From positions 92,689 through 156,688 of the forward strand of contig CAWHLP010000013.1 in NCBI GenBank assembly GCA_963830205.1: DNA of 64,000 bases, in the 5' to 3' direction. This DNA comes from CAVSRC01 sp963830205 (GTDB taxonomy: Bacteria; Pseudomonadota; Alphaproteobacteria; Rhizobiales; Kaistiaceae). Shown here piece by piece: positions 29,479 through 38,248 of the stretch. Every line of letters starts with the position of its first letter. Position 1 is the stretch's first letter. The position numbers were made by a program, and so were the translations under genes. The notes below the pieces were generated by a model, which ran no database searches, had not been told where the DNA came from, and saw only the letters and a program-made list of their open reading frames with translations.

Positions 29479-30492
29479 ATGCCAGCCTTCGTCTTTGGAA
29501 CGACCCCGGATGGAAATGAAATTCGCGAGATAGCGATCGCCGCCGGCGATCTGAGCGTCCGCGTCATCACTCTGGGTGCGGTCATCCGCGACATAAGGCT
29601 GGCCGGTTTCGACCATCCGCTGGTGCTGGGCTTCGATAAGCTCGACGACTACCTCAAGCATTCGCCGAGCTTCGGCGCCGTCTGCGGCCGTTCCGCCAAC
29701 CGCATCGGCCATGGCCGCTTCGCCATCGATGGGCACCGCTATCAGCTGTCGTTGAACGAGAAGGGCCGCCATCATCTGCACGGCGGGTTTCGCGGCTTCG
29801 GTGTGCGCCCGTGGCGCCTGGTCGACTACGACGCCGCCAGCGTGACGCTGGCCATCGACAGCCCCGACGGCGAAGAGGGCTATCCCGGCGCGGTCGCCGT
29901 CAAGCTACGCTACATCGTCGAGGCGCCGGCGACGCTGCGCTTGGAGATCGAGGCGGTGACCGATGCGCCGACGCTGGTCAACCTCGCCCAGCATTCCTAT
30001 TTCAACCTCGACGATTCGCCGACCATCCTCGATCATCAGGCGCGCATCTTCGCCGATGCCTACACGCCGACCGACGCCGACGACATTCCGACCGGAGAGA
30101 TCGTCTCCGTCGCCGGTTCGGTTTACGACTTCCGCTCGCTGCGCCCGATCCGCCAGCTCCGCAACGGCGAGCGGGTGATCTTCGACAAGAACTTCGTCGT
30201 TAGCCGCGCCAAGACGGCCGCGCCGCGGCCGCATGCGCGGCTGCAATCGCAGAAGAACGGCCTCGCCCTCGACATCGCCTCGACCGAGCCCGGGGTTCAG
30301 TTCTACGACGGCTACATGATGGCGGTTCCGGTCCCCGGCCTGGAAGGGCGTCACTATGCCCCCAGTGCCGGCTGCTGCTTCGAGCCGCAGGTCTTCCCCG
30401 ACGCGCCCAACCATCCCGGCTTCCCCAGTTCGATCCTGCGGCCGGGCGAGACCTATCGGCAGTCGACGCTCTACACCTTCTCGCGCAGCTGA
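29479..30492 (+). CDS. galM: Aldose 1-epimerase (mutarotase)
   Basis: 337-residue galactose-mutarotase-fold enzyme. The conserved GRSANRIGHGRFAIDG and HHLHGGFRGFG (catalytic His) segments are present, as is NLAQHSYFNLD, and GVQFYDGYMM lies in the C-terminal part. It is preceded by a short A+T-richer gap (29351-29478) likely holding its promoter. Confidence 0.88.
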   Translation: MPAFVFGTTPDGNEIREIAIAAGDLSVRVITLGAVIRDIRLAGFDHPLVLGFDKLDDYLKHSPSFGAVCGRSANRIGHGRFAIDGHRYQLSLNEKGRHHLHGGFRGFGVRPWRLVDYDAASVTLAIDSPDGEEGYPGAVAVKLRYIVEAPATLRLEIEAVTDAPTLVNLAQHSYFNLDDSPTILDHQARIFADAYTPTDADDIPTGEIVSVAGSVYDFRSLRPIRQLRNGERVIFDKNFVVSRAKTAAPRPHARLQSQKNGLALDIASTEPGVQFYDGYMMAVPVPGLEGRHYAPSAGCCFEPQVFPDAPNHPGFPSSILRPGETYRQSTLYTFSRS

Positions 30493-30563
30493 AGCCGCCT
30501 TTCCGCCCGCCGCCTGATCGGGCAGGATGGCCGTGCGGCGCACCTGCCGTGGGGAGGGTGAGG

Positions 30564-31484
30564 ATGCGGAGTGTCTTGCGGGTGGCGGCACTGGCCCTGG
30601 CGGTTGTCGGCGTGGCGGCGTTGCCGGCGCGGGCCGGCTGGCGCGACGATCTCAAGGTGCTGCGCATCGGCACGGTCGCGCCCCACGGCGCCGCCTACGA
30701 CATGGCCCGGCTCGAGCCGTTCCGCGCCTACATGCAGGATCGCCTCGGCCTGCCGGTCGAGATCGTCGCCACCGCCGATTATGGCGCCCTCATCGACGCC
30801 CAGGCCTCGGCGCGCGTCCAGTACGCCATCCACAGCGCCTCCAGCTACGTCACCACCGAGGCGCTCTGCGCCTGTGTCGAGCCGGTCGCGCTGCCCACTG
30901 CCTTCGACGGCTCGCACGGCTTCCATTCCGTGCTGGTCGCCCATGCCGGCGGTGCCATCGCCAGCCTCGCCGACGCCCGCGGCAAGCGCCTGGCGCTCAC
31001 CGGTGCCGATTCGGTCGCCGGCCGCCTGGTGCCGCTCAAGGCGCTCGCCGCGGAGGGCATCGATGCTCGGAGCTATTTCTCCTCGCTCCTCACCGCCCCC
31101 GATCCCGAGCAGGCGATCACCATGCTGTTCACCGACGAGGCCGATCTCGCCACCGGCTGGTCGAGCCTTTCCGGCGATGCCGCCCAGGGCTACAGCTTCG
31201 GCGTCTTCACGCGCATGGTCTCGGCCGGGGCCCTGGCCATGGACCGCCTGAAGATCGTCTGGAAATCGCCGCTGATCCCGTTCGGGCCGCATGTCGTGCG
31301 CCGCGACCTGCCGGAGGAGGCGAAAACCCTGATCGCTTCCGCCCTCATGGCGATGGCCGATGCGGCGCCCGATGCGCTCGACGCCGTCGACGGCTCGAGC
31401 ATCGGCGGCGGCGGCTTCGCGCCGGTGACGGCCAAGGATTATGCGGTGATCGAAGGTCTGGTGGCGCCGGCGTCCGCCGACTAG
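30564..31484 (+). CDS. PhnD-like phosphate/phosphonate ABC-type substrate-binding protein (orphan)
   Basis: 306 residues with a signal peptide ending near residue 24 (LPARAG) and a PhnD-like domain: VLRIGTVAPHGAAYDMARLEPFRAYMQ, IHSASSYVTTEALC, and GKRLALTGADSVAGRLVPLKAL. ATG 30564 follows GGGGAGGGTGAGG. There is no permease or ATPase nearby, so it may work with a remote transporter or a signalling partner. The ligand is unknown. Confidence 0.8.
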   Translation: MRSVLRVAALALAVVGVAALPARAGWRDDLKVLRIGTVAPHGAAYDMARLEPFRAYMQDRLGLPVEIVATADYGALIDAQASARVQYAIHSASSYVTTEALCACVEPVALPTAFDGSHGFHSVLVAHAGGAIASLADARGKRLALTGADSVAGRLVPLKALAAEGIDARSYFSSLLTAPDPEQAITMLFTDEADLATGWSSLSGDAAQGYSFGVFTRMVSAGALAMDRLKIVWKSPLIPFGPHVVRRDLPEEAKTLIASALMAMADAAPDALDAVDGSSIGGGGFAPVTAKDYAVIEGLVAPASAD

Positions 31485-31506
31485 CTGGCTCCAGCTAGCG
31501 TCCGGC

Positions 31507-32092
31507 TCACGTGCAGGAGGTGTAGCTCGTCGTGGTGACGCATTCGCTCAGGCGCGGCTTCAGGTAATAGGTGCTGGAGAGGTCGAAGGAGCCGGTCAGC
31601 ACGTAGCCGATCGCCGGTGTGAAAGGATAGTGGGCAGAGGCGAGCACCACCCAGGAATTTGCCACTGCGATCGCCGAGGGCAGCGTCACGGTCGCACCGA
31701 CGGTGAGCGCGGTTGCGTTGCGGGCGGTGCTCCACACAACGGTCGCCTTGCCGCTGCTGTTGATCTTGATCTGCGATACCGTGATCTGCAGGCTATCGAC
31801 CGTATAGGGCGCCATCACCGACGACGAAGCGTCGAGGATGTTGGTGAAATCGGAGCCGGTCAGCGACTTGGTCTGGGTCACCAGGTCGGCCAGCGTGCTG
31901 GTGACGTGCGAGACCTTGCGGTTGATGCTCAGCGCCTCGCTGACCTGGATGCCGCCGATATAGAGCGTCAGCATCAGCGGCAGGATCAGCGCGAACTCGA
32001 CCGCCGAGACGCCGGTGCGGTCGTCCGCGAGCCCGGCGAACGGGAGCCGGCGGACCAGGCGCTGCCAGGGCAGTGTCTGCCAGCTTCACCAT
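31507..32092 (-). CDS. TadE/TadF-like minor pseudopilin, one frameshift
   Basis: About 194 residues. The family N-terminus DDRTGVSAVEFALILPLMLTLYIGG, a short basic leader then a hydrophobic pseudopilin helix, is read in the main frame. The ATG at 32092 (MVKLADT) is one base out of frame, with a single shift near 32075. The remainder is a beta-rich extracytoplasmic domain with a C-terminal cysteine pair (SECV...TSCT). The start overlaps the stop of the other TadE-like gene, so they are coupled. TadE/F are minor components of the Tad fibre. Confidence 0.72.
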
Positions 32093-32652
32093 GAGAAGGG
32101 CTCGTTGCGGAAGGCCGCCGTGGCGACCAACAGATGGGTACCGTCGGGCATGTTGGCGAGGTTGTTGCCGAGGCCGGTCACGAAGGTCGGCCACTCGTAG
32201 TAGGTGCGCACCACCACGATGTCGCCGCCGTGGCCGGTGTTGTAATTCTCGGTGACCTTGAGGTTGCCGTCGGCGTCGACCGGCGTGCCCAGGTTGATGG
32301 CATCGAAATTCGAATACTTCTCCACGTCGACCTTGAGCTTGGAGCAGTCGAGCAGCGCCCCCATCTCGTCGCAGATCGCGGTCTTGAAGGCCGAGGCGCT
32401 CATTCCCTCTTCCTGCGCCTGGCCGGTGCGGATCAGCCGCGACGCGCTCGACACGGCGGTGTCGAGGGCCTGGTCGGCGAAGAACAGCAGCGCCGTCTCT
32501 ATGATGGCGAACATGAGCGCGAAGAACGGCGTCGCAACCAGCGCGAACTCGACCACGGTGGCGCCATCCTGATTGCGGCGGAAGCGCGCCAGTCCGCTGC
32601 GCTCGGACAGGTTCCGGGCGAAGGCCATGGTTCTTGCGAAGGTTGATGCCAT
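32086..32652 (-). CDS. tadE: TadE-like minor pseudopilin
   Basis: 188 residues from ATG 32652. After a 35-residue leader comes NQDGATVVEFALVATPFFAL with the conserved Glu of TadE proteins and a single helix, then a periplasmic domain with one likely disulfide (Cys in AICDE and LDCSK). In-frame sequence upstream of 32652 is not protein-like. It is translated with the second TadE-like gene and faces away from the cpa operon, as in other alphaproteobacterial tad loci. Confidence 0.82.
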   Translation of the reverse strand: MASTFARTMAFARNLSERSGLARFRRNQDGATVVEFALVATPFFALMFAIIETALLFFADQALDTAVSSASRLIRTGQAQEEGMSASAFKTAICDEMGALLDCSKLKVDVEKYSNFDAINLGTPVDADGNLKVTENYNTGHGGDIVVVRTYYEWPTFVTGLGNNLANMPDGTHLLVATAAFRNEPFSW

Positions 32653-32768
32653 GAACAAGCGACCCCGCCAAATCGGACGGCGCATACGGTCCCGCGTCTT
32701 GGCTCGATTCCTAGCCGGTAACGATTGAGAAACCGTTGCGCGCCTTGCGGAAAAGCCGCGAAGCCGCC

Positions 32769-32785
32769 TTAACCTTTCGCTAACC
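32769..32785. promoter_or_regulatory. CtrA-like box upstream of the TadE genes
   Basis: TTAACC at 32769-32774 and CTAACC at 32780-32785 form TTAA-N7-CTAA, one mismatch from the CtrA consensus TTAA-N7-TTAA. It lies about 117 bases before the tadE start and just downstream of the CpaC-N-like gene. It is inferred from the motif; CtrA is known to control pilus genes in alphaproteobacteria. Confidence 0.35.
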
Positions 32786-32806
32786 CTGTTGGTCGGGCCC
32801 GCAGCT

Positions 32807-33295
32807 CTAGTTCTTCGCTGCCGCATTGGCGAGCGACCGCGCCGCCTCGATCTGGGCGTTGGCCGCATCGAACACGTTGGAGGTGTCGCCGAGCGACATC
32901 ACCGGCGAACAGTCCGGCGTGCACGACAGCGTCTGCCGCGAATCGCGCCGGTAGACCGTCACCACCTGGTCGTCCGAGGGCCCGACGGTCACCACGTTAT
33001 CGGCGATCGAGCGGCCGTCCTTGTCGAGCACGATCAGGTTGGTCGTGCCGAAGCTGCGCCCGGTGATGATCAGCGTCTGGCTGTCCTGGATCGTCGCGTC
33101 GGCGATCGCCGGATTGCCGATGATGACCACGTTGGCCGGCTGCGAGATGTGCAGCACCTTGGCGCGGTCGACGATGACCGCGATCGGCTCTGCTGCGGTG
33201 GTGGTGGCCGCGAATGCTATGACGCTCGCCAGTGCGGCGAAGGTCAGGGCGGCAATTCGCTTGAGCGGTGCTGCAGTTGTGGGAAACGCGAGCAT
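32807..33295 (-). CDS. Pilus-assembly protein with CpaC/RcpA-type N-terminal domain
   Basis: 162-residue exported protein. The signal peptide ends at about 34 (TTTAAEP), followed by a domain resembling the N-terminus of secretin CpaC (VLHISQPANVVIIGNPAIADATIQDSQTLI; compare the cpaC product at 35.9 kb) but without the secretin barrel. A Cys pair (LSCTPDCSP) and a C-terminal helix follow. It is divergent from flp. It may assist CpaC or the outer-membrane channel. Confidence 0.75.
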   Translation of the reverse strand: MLAFPTTAAPLKRIAALTFAALASVIAFAATTTAAEPIAVIVDRAKVLHISQPANVVIIGNPAIADATIQDSQTLIITGRSFGTTNLIVLDKDGRSIADNVVTVGPSDDQVVTVYRRDSRQTLSCTPDCSPVMSLGDTSNVFDAANAQIEAARSLANAAAKN

Positions 33296-33685
33296 GGGAC
33301 CTCCGCGGGGAAGCGCGATCGGCCAAAACCTACCCCCGATATGGTGAACGAAGGTTTAAGGCCGGCCCCCAGTGCCGCTCAGACCATGACGGGCAGATTT
33401 GCCGCGCATCAACCCCCATCTGCGGCGATGGTGAATAGTCTACTACCCGAAAAACCGGTAACCTGTCGTAAACCAAAAATTTCTCCCGAAAATACGGACG
33501 ATATGCAAGCAATTATCCTCTTAAACGATTTTTTATGCTTACCCATTAGTTATAAAACCCAGTGATAAGCGTTGTGGGTATTAACTTGCTTGCAGGGATT
33601 CTGTCCTACATTGCGCTCGTGGCCACGCTGCCGGCCAAAGCCGGGCTGAGCCGACACTAAAGAAACCCGGAGCGAGGAGTTCCTC
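33296..33685. promoter_or_regulatory. A+T-richer divergent promoter region of the flp pilin operon
   Basis: Gene-free stretch of 390 bases, clearly A+T-richer than its surroundings between about 33430 and 33600 (runs such as TTTTTTATG, TTATAAAACC). TTAA-containing motifs occur at about 33518 (CTTAAACG) and 33578 (ATTAACTTGC). A GGAGCGAGGAG ribosome site lies just before the pilin ATG. I cannot fix exact -35/-10 elements. Confidence 0.5.
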
Positions 33686-33864
33686 ATGCACACCATGTTT
33701 TCCCGTTTCGCCAAGGACGAGTCCGGCGCGACCGCTATCGAATACGGCCTGATCGCCACGTTGATCGGTGTCGCCATCATCGCCGCCGCTACGACCCTTG
33801 GCACCAACCTGAGCGGCATTTTCACCTACATCTGCTGGCAAGCTGCGCCACCCCGACCGGCTAG
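33686..33864 (+). CDS. flp: Flp-family type IVc major pilin, frameshifted near the 3' end
   Basis: About 58 residues. It has a short leader, then DESGATAIEYGLIATLIGVAIIAAATTLGT, with the conserved G/A-processing site and Glu-Tyr of Flp pilins cleaved by CpaA. The annotated frame runs on to 33925, but one base shift near 33833 gives LASCATPTG and a stop at TAG 33862-33864, the usual Flp length. It is the first gene of the rightward tad operon and follows a strong ribosome site. Confidence 0.85.
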
Positions 33865-33997
33865 ACGCGGGAGCTACGCTCCGACCGCGCTGCATCTGCA
33901 CAACCTTGGCGTAGTCCGCCAGTAATGCGCTGCGATTTGGGGGCCGCACGGCGTGGGTCGCGCGGCCTCCAACATCATTCAATGGCACGGAGCCGCG

Positions 33998-34163
33998 ATG
34001 ACGGCCGCGATCGCTCGTTTCGCTGCGGGACTGCTCGGGCAGCACCGCGCTCGAATACGCCCTCATAGGCTCGCTCATCAGCGTCGCCATCGTGCTCGGG
34101 GCCACGGTCATCGGTAACAAGCTCGGCGCTATGATCGGCGCCATCGCCCCGTATTTCAAATAG
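33998..34163 (+). CDS. Second Flp-like pilin, one frameshift
   Basis: From ATG 33998 the frame reads MTAAIARF. Removing one base near 34022 continues LRDCSGSTALEYALIGSLIS and VAIVLGATVIGNKLGAM to a stop at TAG 34161-34163, giving about 54 residues. The ALEYALIGSLIS pattern is the Flp pilin signature (LEYALI). It lies between flp and the prepilin peptidase. A GGCCGC/GCGGCC hairpin (about 33943-33966) sits between the two pilins and may raise flp mRNA levels. Too short and broken for simple gene finding. Confidence 0.7.
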
Positions 34164-34326
34164 AGCCCTTTCCGATAGAGCCGCCGGCGCCGTGGAGACC
34201 TGCGCTTTGCTTGGCTGCGCTCGCCGCGAGGGCGCGCCGGCGATCGTTAAGATTCGAGTGGTCCAGTAAAGCCGCTCTTAATCATCGGCCTCTAGATTTC
34301 GGTTGAGAGACGAACCGGAGACGGCA

Positions 34327-34843
34327 ATGGCCGCAATGCTCGCCCAACAGCTCCTCTTCGCGGTGTTTCCGCTGGCCATGGTCTATGCCGCCATCTCGGA
34401 CCTCATGACCATGACCATCTCCAACCGCCTGACCCTGATCCTGGCGGCGGCGTTCGTCGTGTTGTCTCCGGTCACCGGCATGGATTTCAGCACCTTCGGG
34501 CTGCACTGGGCGGCAGGCGGCTCGGTTCTGGCGGTCGCGTTCCTGTGCTTCGCTTTCGGGTGGATCGGCGGCGGCGACGCCAAGCTCGCTGTCGGTCACG
34601 GCGCTGTGGCTGGGCTGGAACAGCACCATCGAATTCATCGCCGTCGCCTCGATCTTCGGCGGTGTGCTGACTGTGCTTCTGCTTTCTTTCCGACGGTCGG
34701 TCCTGCCTGCCTTCATCATTCGTCAGCCCTGGATCCAGCGGCTGCACGATGAGCGGGCGGGTGTGCCATATGGGGTCGCGCTGGCCGCCGCCGGGCTCGC
34801 CACGTATCCGCACACGATCTGGATGCACATGGCGATCGGCTAG
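34327..34843 (+). CDS. cpaA: Prepilin peptidase CpaA (A24 family), one frameshift
   Basis: About 171-residue polytopic inner-membrane aspartic peptidase that matures Flp and TadE/F prepilins. The first catalytic Asp is in AAISDLMTMTISN and the second in the GxGD motif GGGDAKL. A shift near 34592 moves to the frame SVTALWLGWNSTIEFIAVAS through PYGVALAAAGLATYP to TAG 34841-34843. The restored length is normal for CpaA. Confidence 0.85.
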
Positions 34844-34945
34844 CGGATTCCGGCCTGCCGCCGCTCCCGCTGAGCGGCGCCCGGGGACGTCGGCTGTGCT
34901 TAACCGCAAGCGCGATTCCGTGGACCGCTGACCTCGAAAGCTTTC

Positions 34946-34975
34946 GTTAATCAAGAATCCACACCCCTGATTAAC
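34946..34975. promoter_or_regulatory. Inverted repeat operator candidate upstream of cpaB
   Basis: A perfect 8-bp inverted repeat, GTTAATCA (34946-34953) and TGATTAAC (34968-34975), with 14 bases between and TTAACCAT at 34971-34978. It lies 70 bases before the cpaB start. TTAACC also occurs near 32.77 and 44.97 kb at the edges of the tad locus, suggesting a shared regulator, possibly CtrA. Confidence 0.4.
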
Positions 34976-35045
34976 CATAAGTACACGATTGCTGCGCGAC
35001 ACTGCTGGCAATCGGTCGGGATCGGCCTTCAGAGGGTTGCGTGTC

Positions 35046-35886
35046 ATGAAGCTCTCCCGTGTTGCAGTTCTGGGTGTCGCTGGCACAGCTGGCGTGATCG
35101 CCATGGTGCTCGCGCTCAATCTGACCGCGTCGTCGCCCAAGACGACGCCCGAGCCGCCTAAGCAGGCCGATGTGAACACCGAGAAGGTGCTCGTCGCCAC
35201 CAAGGACGTGTCGATGGGCACCACCATCGCTGCCAGCGACGTCGTCTGGCGCGACTGGCCGAAGGACAGCGTCTCCACCCAGTTCATCACCGGCGGCACG
35301 AACGAGGCTGAAACGGCCGTCATCGGCGCCATCGCCCGCGCCGGCTTCTATGCCGGCGAGCCGATCAGCGACGCCAAGCTGATCCGCTCCGATCGCGGCT
35401 TCATGTCGGCCATCCTGCCCGAGGGCAAGCGCGCCGTCGCCATCAAGATCGCCGCTGACACCAGCGCCGGTGGCTTCATTCTGCCCAACGACCACGTCGA
35501 CGTCATCATGACCCGGCGGGTCGATCAGCCGAGCGACTCCAGCGGCGGCGGTCACCCAATATCAGACCGAGACGATCCTCAACAATGTGCGCGTGCTGGC
35601 CATCGACCAGACGATCGAGAAGATCGGCAAGCAGGATGGCAGCAGCGACACCGTCGTCGGCCAGACCGCGACGCTCGAGCTGACACCCGAGCAGGCGCAG
35701 ATCATCACCGTTGCCCAGCAGATGAGCGACCGACTGGCGCTGGCTCTGCGCAGCGTTGCCGATTCGGCGCCCAAAGCCTCCGACGCCGCCGGCGACGCCA
35801 TCCATCTGATCGGCGGTCCCAACGGCGAAGGCACGGTCACGGTGGTCAGGAACGGCGTCTCCACACAGGTCACGGGTATTCGCTAG
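35046..35886 (+). CDS. cpaB: Flp pilus assembly protein CpaB (RcpC), one frameshift
   Basis: About 279-residue periplasmic protein. It has an N-terminal membrane anchor (VAVLGVAGTAGVIAMVLALN), then an SAF/antifreeze-like domain (VLVATKDVSMGTTIAASDVVW) and the RcpC domain (GKRAVAIKIAADTSAGGFILPNDHVDVI). A one-base shift near 35552 joins TRRVDQPSD to QYQTETILNNVRVLAIDQTI. CpaB links the outer-membrane secretin to the inner-membrane complex. It ends 3 bases before cpaC. Confidence 0.88.
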
Positions 35887-35889
35887 CCA

Positions 35890-37476
35890 ATGGCACACGC
35901 GGGCTACAACCAGGGAACTGCGAAGATGGTGCAAGCAATCCTACGTCGGGTGACGCTGGTGGCACTGGCGCTTGTCGCCGTCGCCGCAGTCGATGTGTCG
36001 CTCTCCGCCGCTCGGGCGCAGGACGCGATGGCTGACAACCCCGCGACCGCCGGTGCCTTCCATCGCTCGGTCAAGGTCGGCCTCAACAAGTCGATCATCA
36101 TCGACCTGCCGCGCGATGCCCGCGACATCCTGGTGTCCAACCCGGCGATCGCCGATGCGGTCATCCGCACGGCCCGCCGCATCTACATCACCGGCGTCGC
36201 CGTCGGCCAGTCAAACGTCATCGTCTTCGATCGCGCCGGCAACCAGGTCGCCTTCCTCGATCTTGAGGTCGAGCGCGACACCGCCGGCCTGAGCGAGATG
36301 CTCCGCCGCCTGATCCCCGATTCCGACATCAATGTCGAGATCATCAGCGACAACATGGTGCTCTCCGGCACGGTGCGCAACGCTGCCGATGCCCGCCGCG
36401 CCCAGGACATCGCCAACATCTTCGCCAATGGCGGCGCCAACAGCGGCGGCGCCAGCTCGCAGAACGCGTCCTCGACCCAGGGCGGCAGCGCCGGCGGCGG
36501 CGGCAGCAACGGCATCAGCGTCAGCGTCTCGGCGTCCGCAGCGAGCGCGCCACCGACCTCCTCGGTGATCAACCTGCTCACCATCGAGGGCGAGGACCAG
36601 GTCCATCTCAAGGTCACCGTCGCCGAGGTCCAGCGCAACATCGCCAAGCAGCTCGGCATCGAGATGAGCGGCAACATCAGCATCGGCAAGTTCTCGACCT
36701 GCACCATCACCAACACGTGCAGCACCACCGGCAATCCGTTCGGCGTCAACGGCGGCGCGCTCAGCGACAACGCCCTGACGCTCGGCTATAACGACGGCGT
36801 CAGCAGCCTGTCGGCGACGCTCAAGGCGCTCCAGCAGACCGGCATGATCCGTACGCTCGCCGAGCCGACGCTGACCGCCATCTCCGGCGAGACGGCCTCC
36901 TTCCTCGCCGGCGGCGAGTATCCGGTGCCCACCGGCAAGGACCAGTCGGGCAACGTCACCATCTCGTTCAAGCCCTATGGTGTCGCCCTCGGCTTCACGC
37001 CGGTGGTCCTCTCCGAAGGCCGCATCAGCCTCCGGGTCAAGACCGAGGTGTCGGAACTGACCACCGACGGGGCCGTCACCCTCAACAACCTCACCATCCC
37101 CGGCCTCAAGGTGCGCCGCGCCGACTCGACGCTCGAGCTTCCCTCCGGCGGCTCGCTGGTCATGGGCGGCATGTTGCAGGATCACGTCAGCCAGACCGTC
37201 GCCAAGTTCCCCGGCCTCGGCGATCTGCCCATCCTCGGGCCGCTGTTCCGCAGCCGCGACTTCCAGCGCAACGAGACCGAGCTGGTGATCATCGTCACGC
37301 CCTATCTGGTCAAGCCGGTGGCGCGTTCGGCCCTGGCCACGCCGGGCGACGGCTACAGCACGGCCAGCGACGCCCAGTCGAATTTCCTCGGCGACCTCAA
37401 CCGCGTCTACGGCGCCCAGGGCGCCAAGGCGCCGGTCGGCACCTACCAGGGCAACTACGGTTTCATCATCCAATGA
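35890..37476 (+). CDS. cpaC: Type II/IV secretion system secretin CpaC (RcpA)
   Basis: 528-residue outer-membrane channel of the Tad pilus. It has a signal peptide ending near residue 44 (LSAARAQDA), a pilus N-domain (SIIIDLPRDARDILVSNPAI), a BON-like segment, a Gly/Ser/Asn-rich linker (about 177-215), and the secretin domain with GGEYPVP and LPSGGSLVMGGMLQD...LPILGPLFRS...ELVIIVTPYLV. ATG 35926 is an alternative start. Confidence 0.92.
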   Translation: MAHAGYNQGTAKMVQAILRRVTLVALALVAVAAVDVSLSAARAQDAMADNPATAGAFHRSVKVGLNKSIIIDLPRDARDILVSNPAIADAVIRTARRIYITGVAVGQSNVIVFDRAGNQVAFLDLEVERDTAGLSEMLRRLIPDSDINVEIISDNMVLSGTVRNAADARRAQDIANIFANGGANSGGASSQNASSTQGGSAGGGGSNGISVSVSASAASAPPTSSVINLLTIEGEDQVHLKVTVAEVQRNIAKQLGIEMSGNISIGKFSTCTITNTCSTTGNPFGVNGGALSDNALTLGYNDGVSSLSATLKALQQTGMIRTLAEPTLTAISGETASFLAGGEYPVPTGKDQSGNVTISFKPYGVALGFTPVVLSEGRISLRVKTEVSELTTDGAVTLNNLTIPGLKVRRADSTLELPSGGSLVMGGMLQDHVSQTVAKFPGLGDLPILGPLFRSRDFQRNETELVIIVTPYLVKPVARSALATPGDGYSTASDAQSNFLGDLNRVYGAQGAKAPVGTYQGNYGFIIQ

Positions 37477-37507
37477 GCGCCAGCAGGCAGCAACGGAGCG
37501 CCACCCC

Positions 37508-38248
37508 ATGACCACCGCGTCGTCCATACTTCACCGTCGCCGGGCGCGTCTGGCCTCGCCGGCCCTCTGGCTCGCCGGCGGTCTCATGGCCGCACTCGCC
37601 GGCTGCACGACCTCGTCGGAACAGCAGATCGTCACCGGCGGCATCCCCGACGATTACCGCCACACCCACCCGATTGCGGTCGAGGAGATGCTGGAAACCA
37701 TGGATGTCCCGGTCGGCCAGGACAGCGCCCGGCTGACCACGCCGGTCGCGGCCACGGTTGCCGGCTTCGGCAAGGCGTTCAGCGACAGCGGCGCCGCGAT
37801 GATTGCCGTGGTGGCGCCGTCCGGCTCGCCCAACCAGGTCGCCGCCGCCGGCATCGCCGTCCAGGTCGAGGACGTGCTGCGCAAGTCCGGGGTCAACCCG
37901 CGCGCCATCGAGTACCGCGTCTATCGCGCCGGTCCGGAGGAGCGCAACGCCCCCCTGCACCTCGCCTACAACCGCATCGCCGCCCACACCGCACCCTGCG
38001 GTCCGTGGCCCGATCAGGTGGCCGACAACTCGCAGAACCGCAATTACGCCGCCTTCGGCTGCGCCACCCAGCAGAACCTGGCCGCCATGGTGGCCAGCCC
38101 CCTCGACCTCATCTATCCACGCGGCCTCACACCGGCTGACGCCGAGCGTCGCGCCAACGTCCTTGACAAGTACCGCAAGGGCCAGGCGTTCGGTTCAGAC
38201 CATTCGCAGGAGACCGGCGGCACCGTCGCAACGGGAATTGGCCAATGA
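37508..38248 (+). CDS. cpaD: Pilus assembly lipoprotein CpaD
   Basis: 246-residue outer-membrane-associated lipoprotein with lipobox LAGC at about 30-33. The CpaD domain carries YRHTHPIAVEE and FGCATQQNLAAMVASPLDLI. It probably pilots or stabilises CpaC. The last bases overlap the cpaE start (ATGA). Confidence 0.9.
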   Translation: MTTASSILHRRRARLASPALWLAGGLMAALAGCTTSSEQQIVTGGIPDDYRHTHPIAVEEMLETMDVPVGQDSARLTTPVAATVAGFGKAFSDSGAAMIAVVAPSGSPNQVAAAGIAVQVEDVLRKSGVNPRAIEYRVYRAGPEERNAPLHLAYNRIAAHTAPCGPWPDQVADNSQNRNYAAFGCATQQNLAAMVASPLDLIYPRGLTPADAERRANVLDKYRKGQAFGSDHSQETGGTVATGIGQ

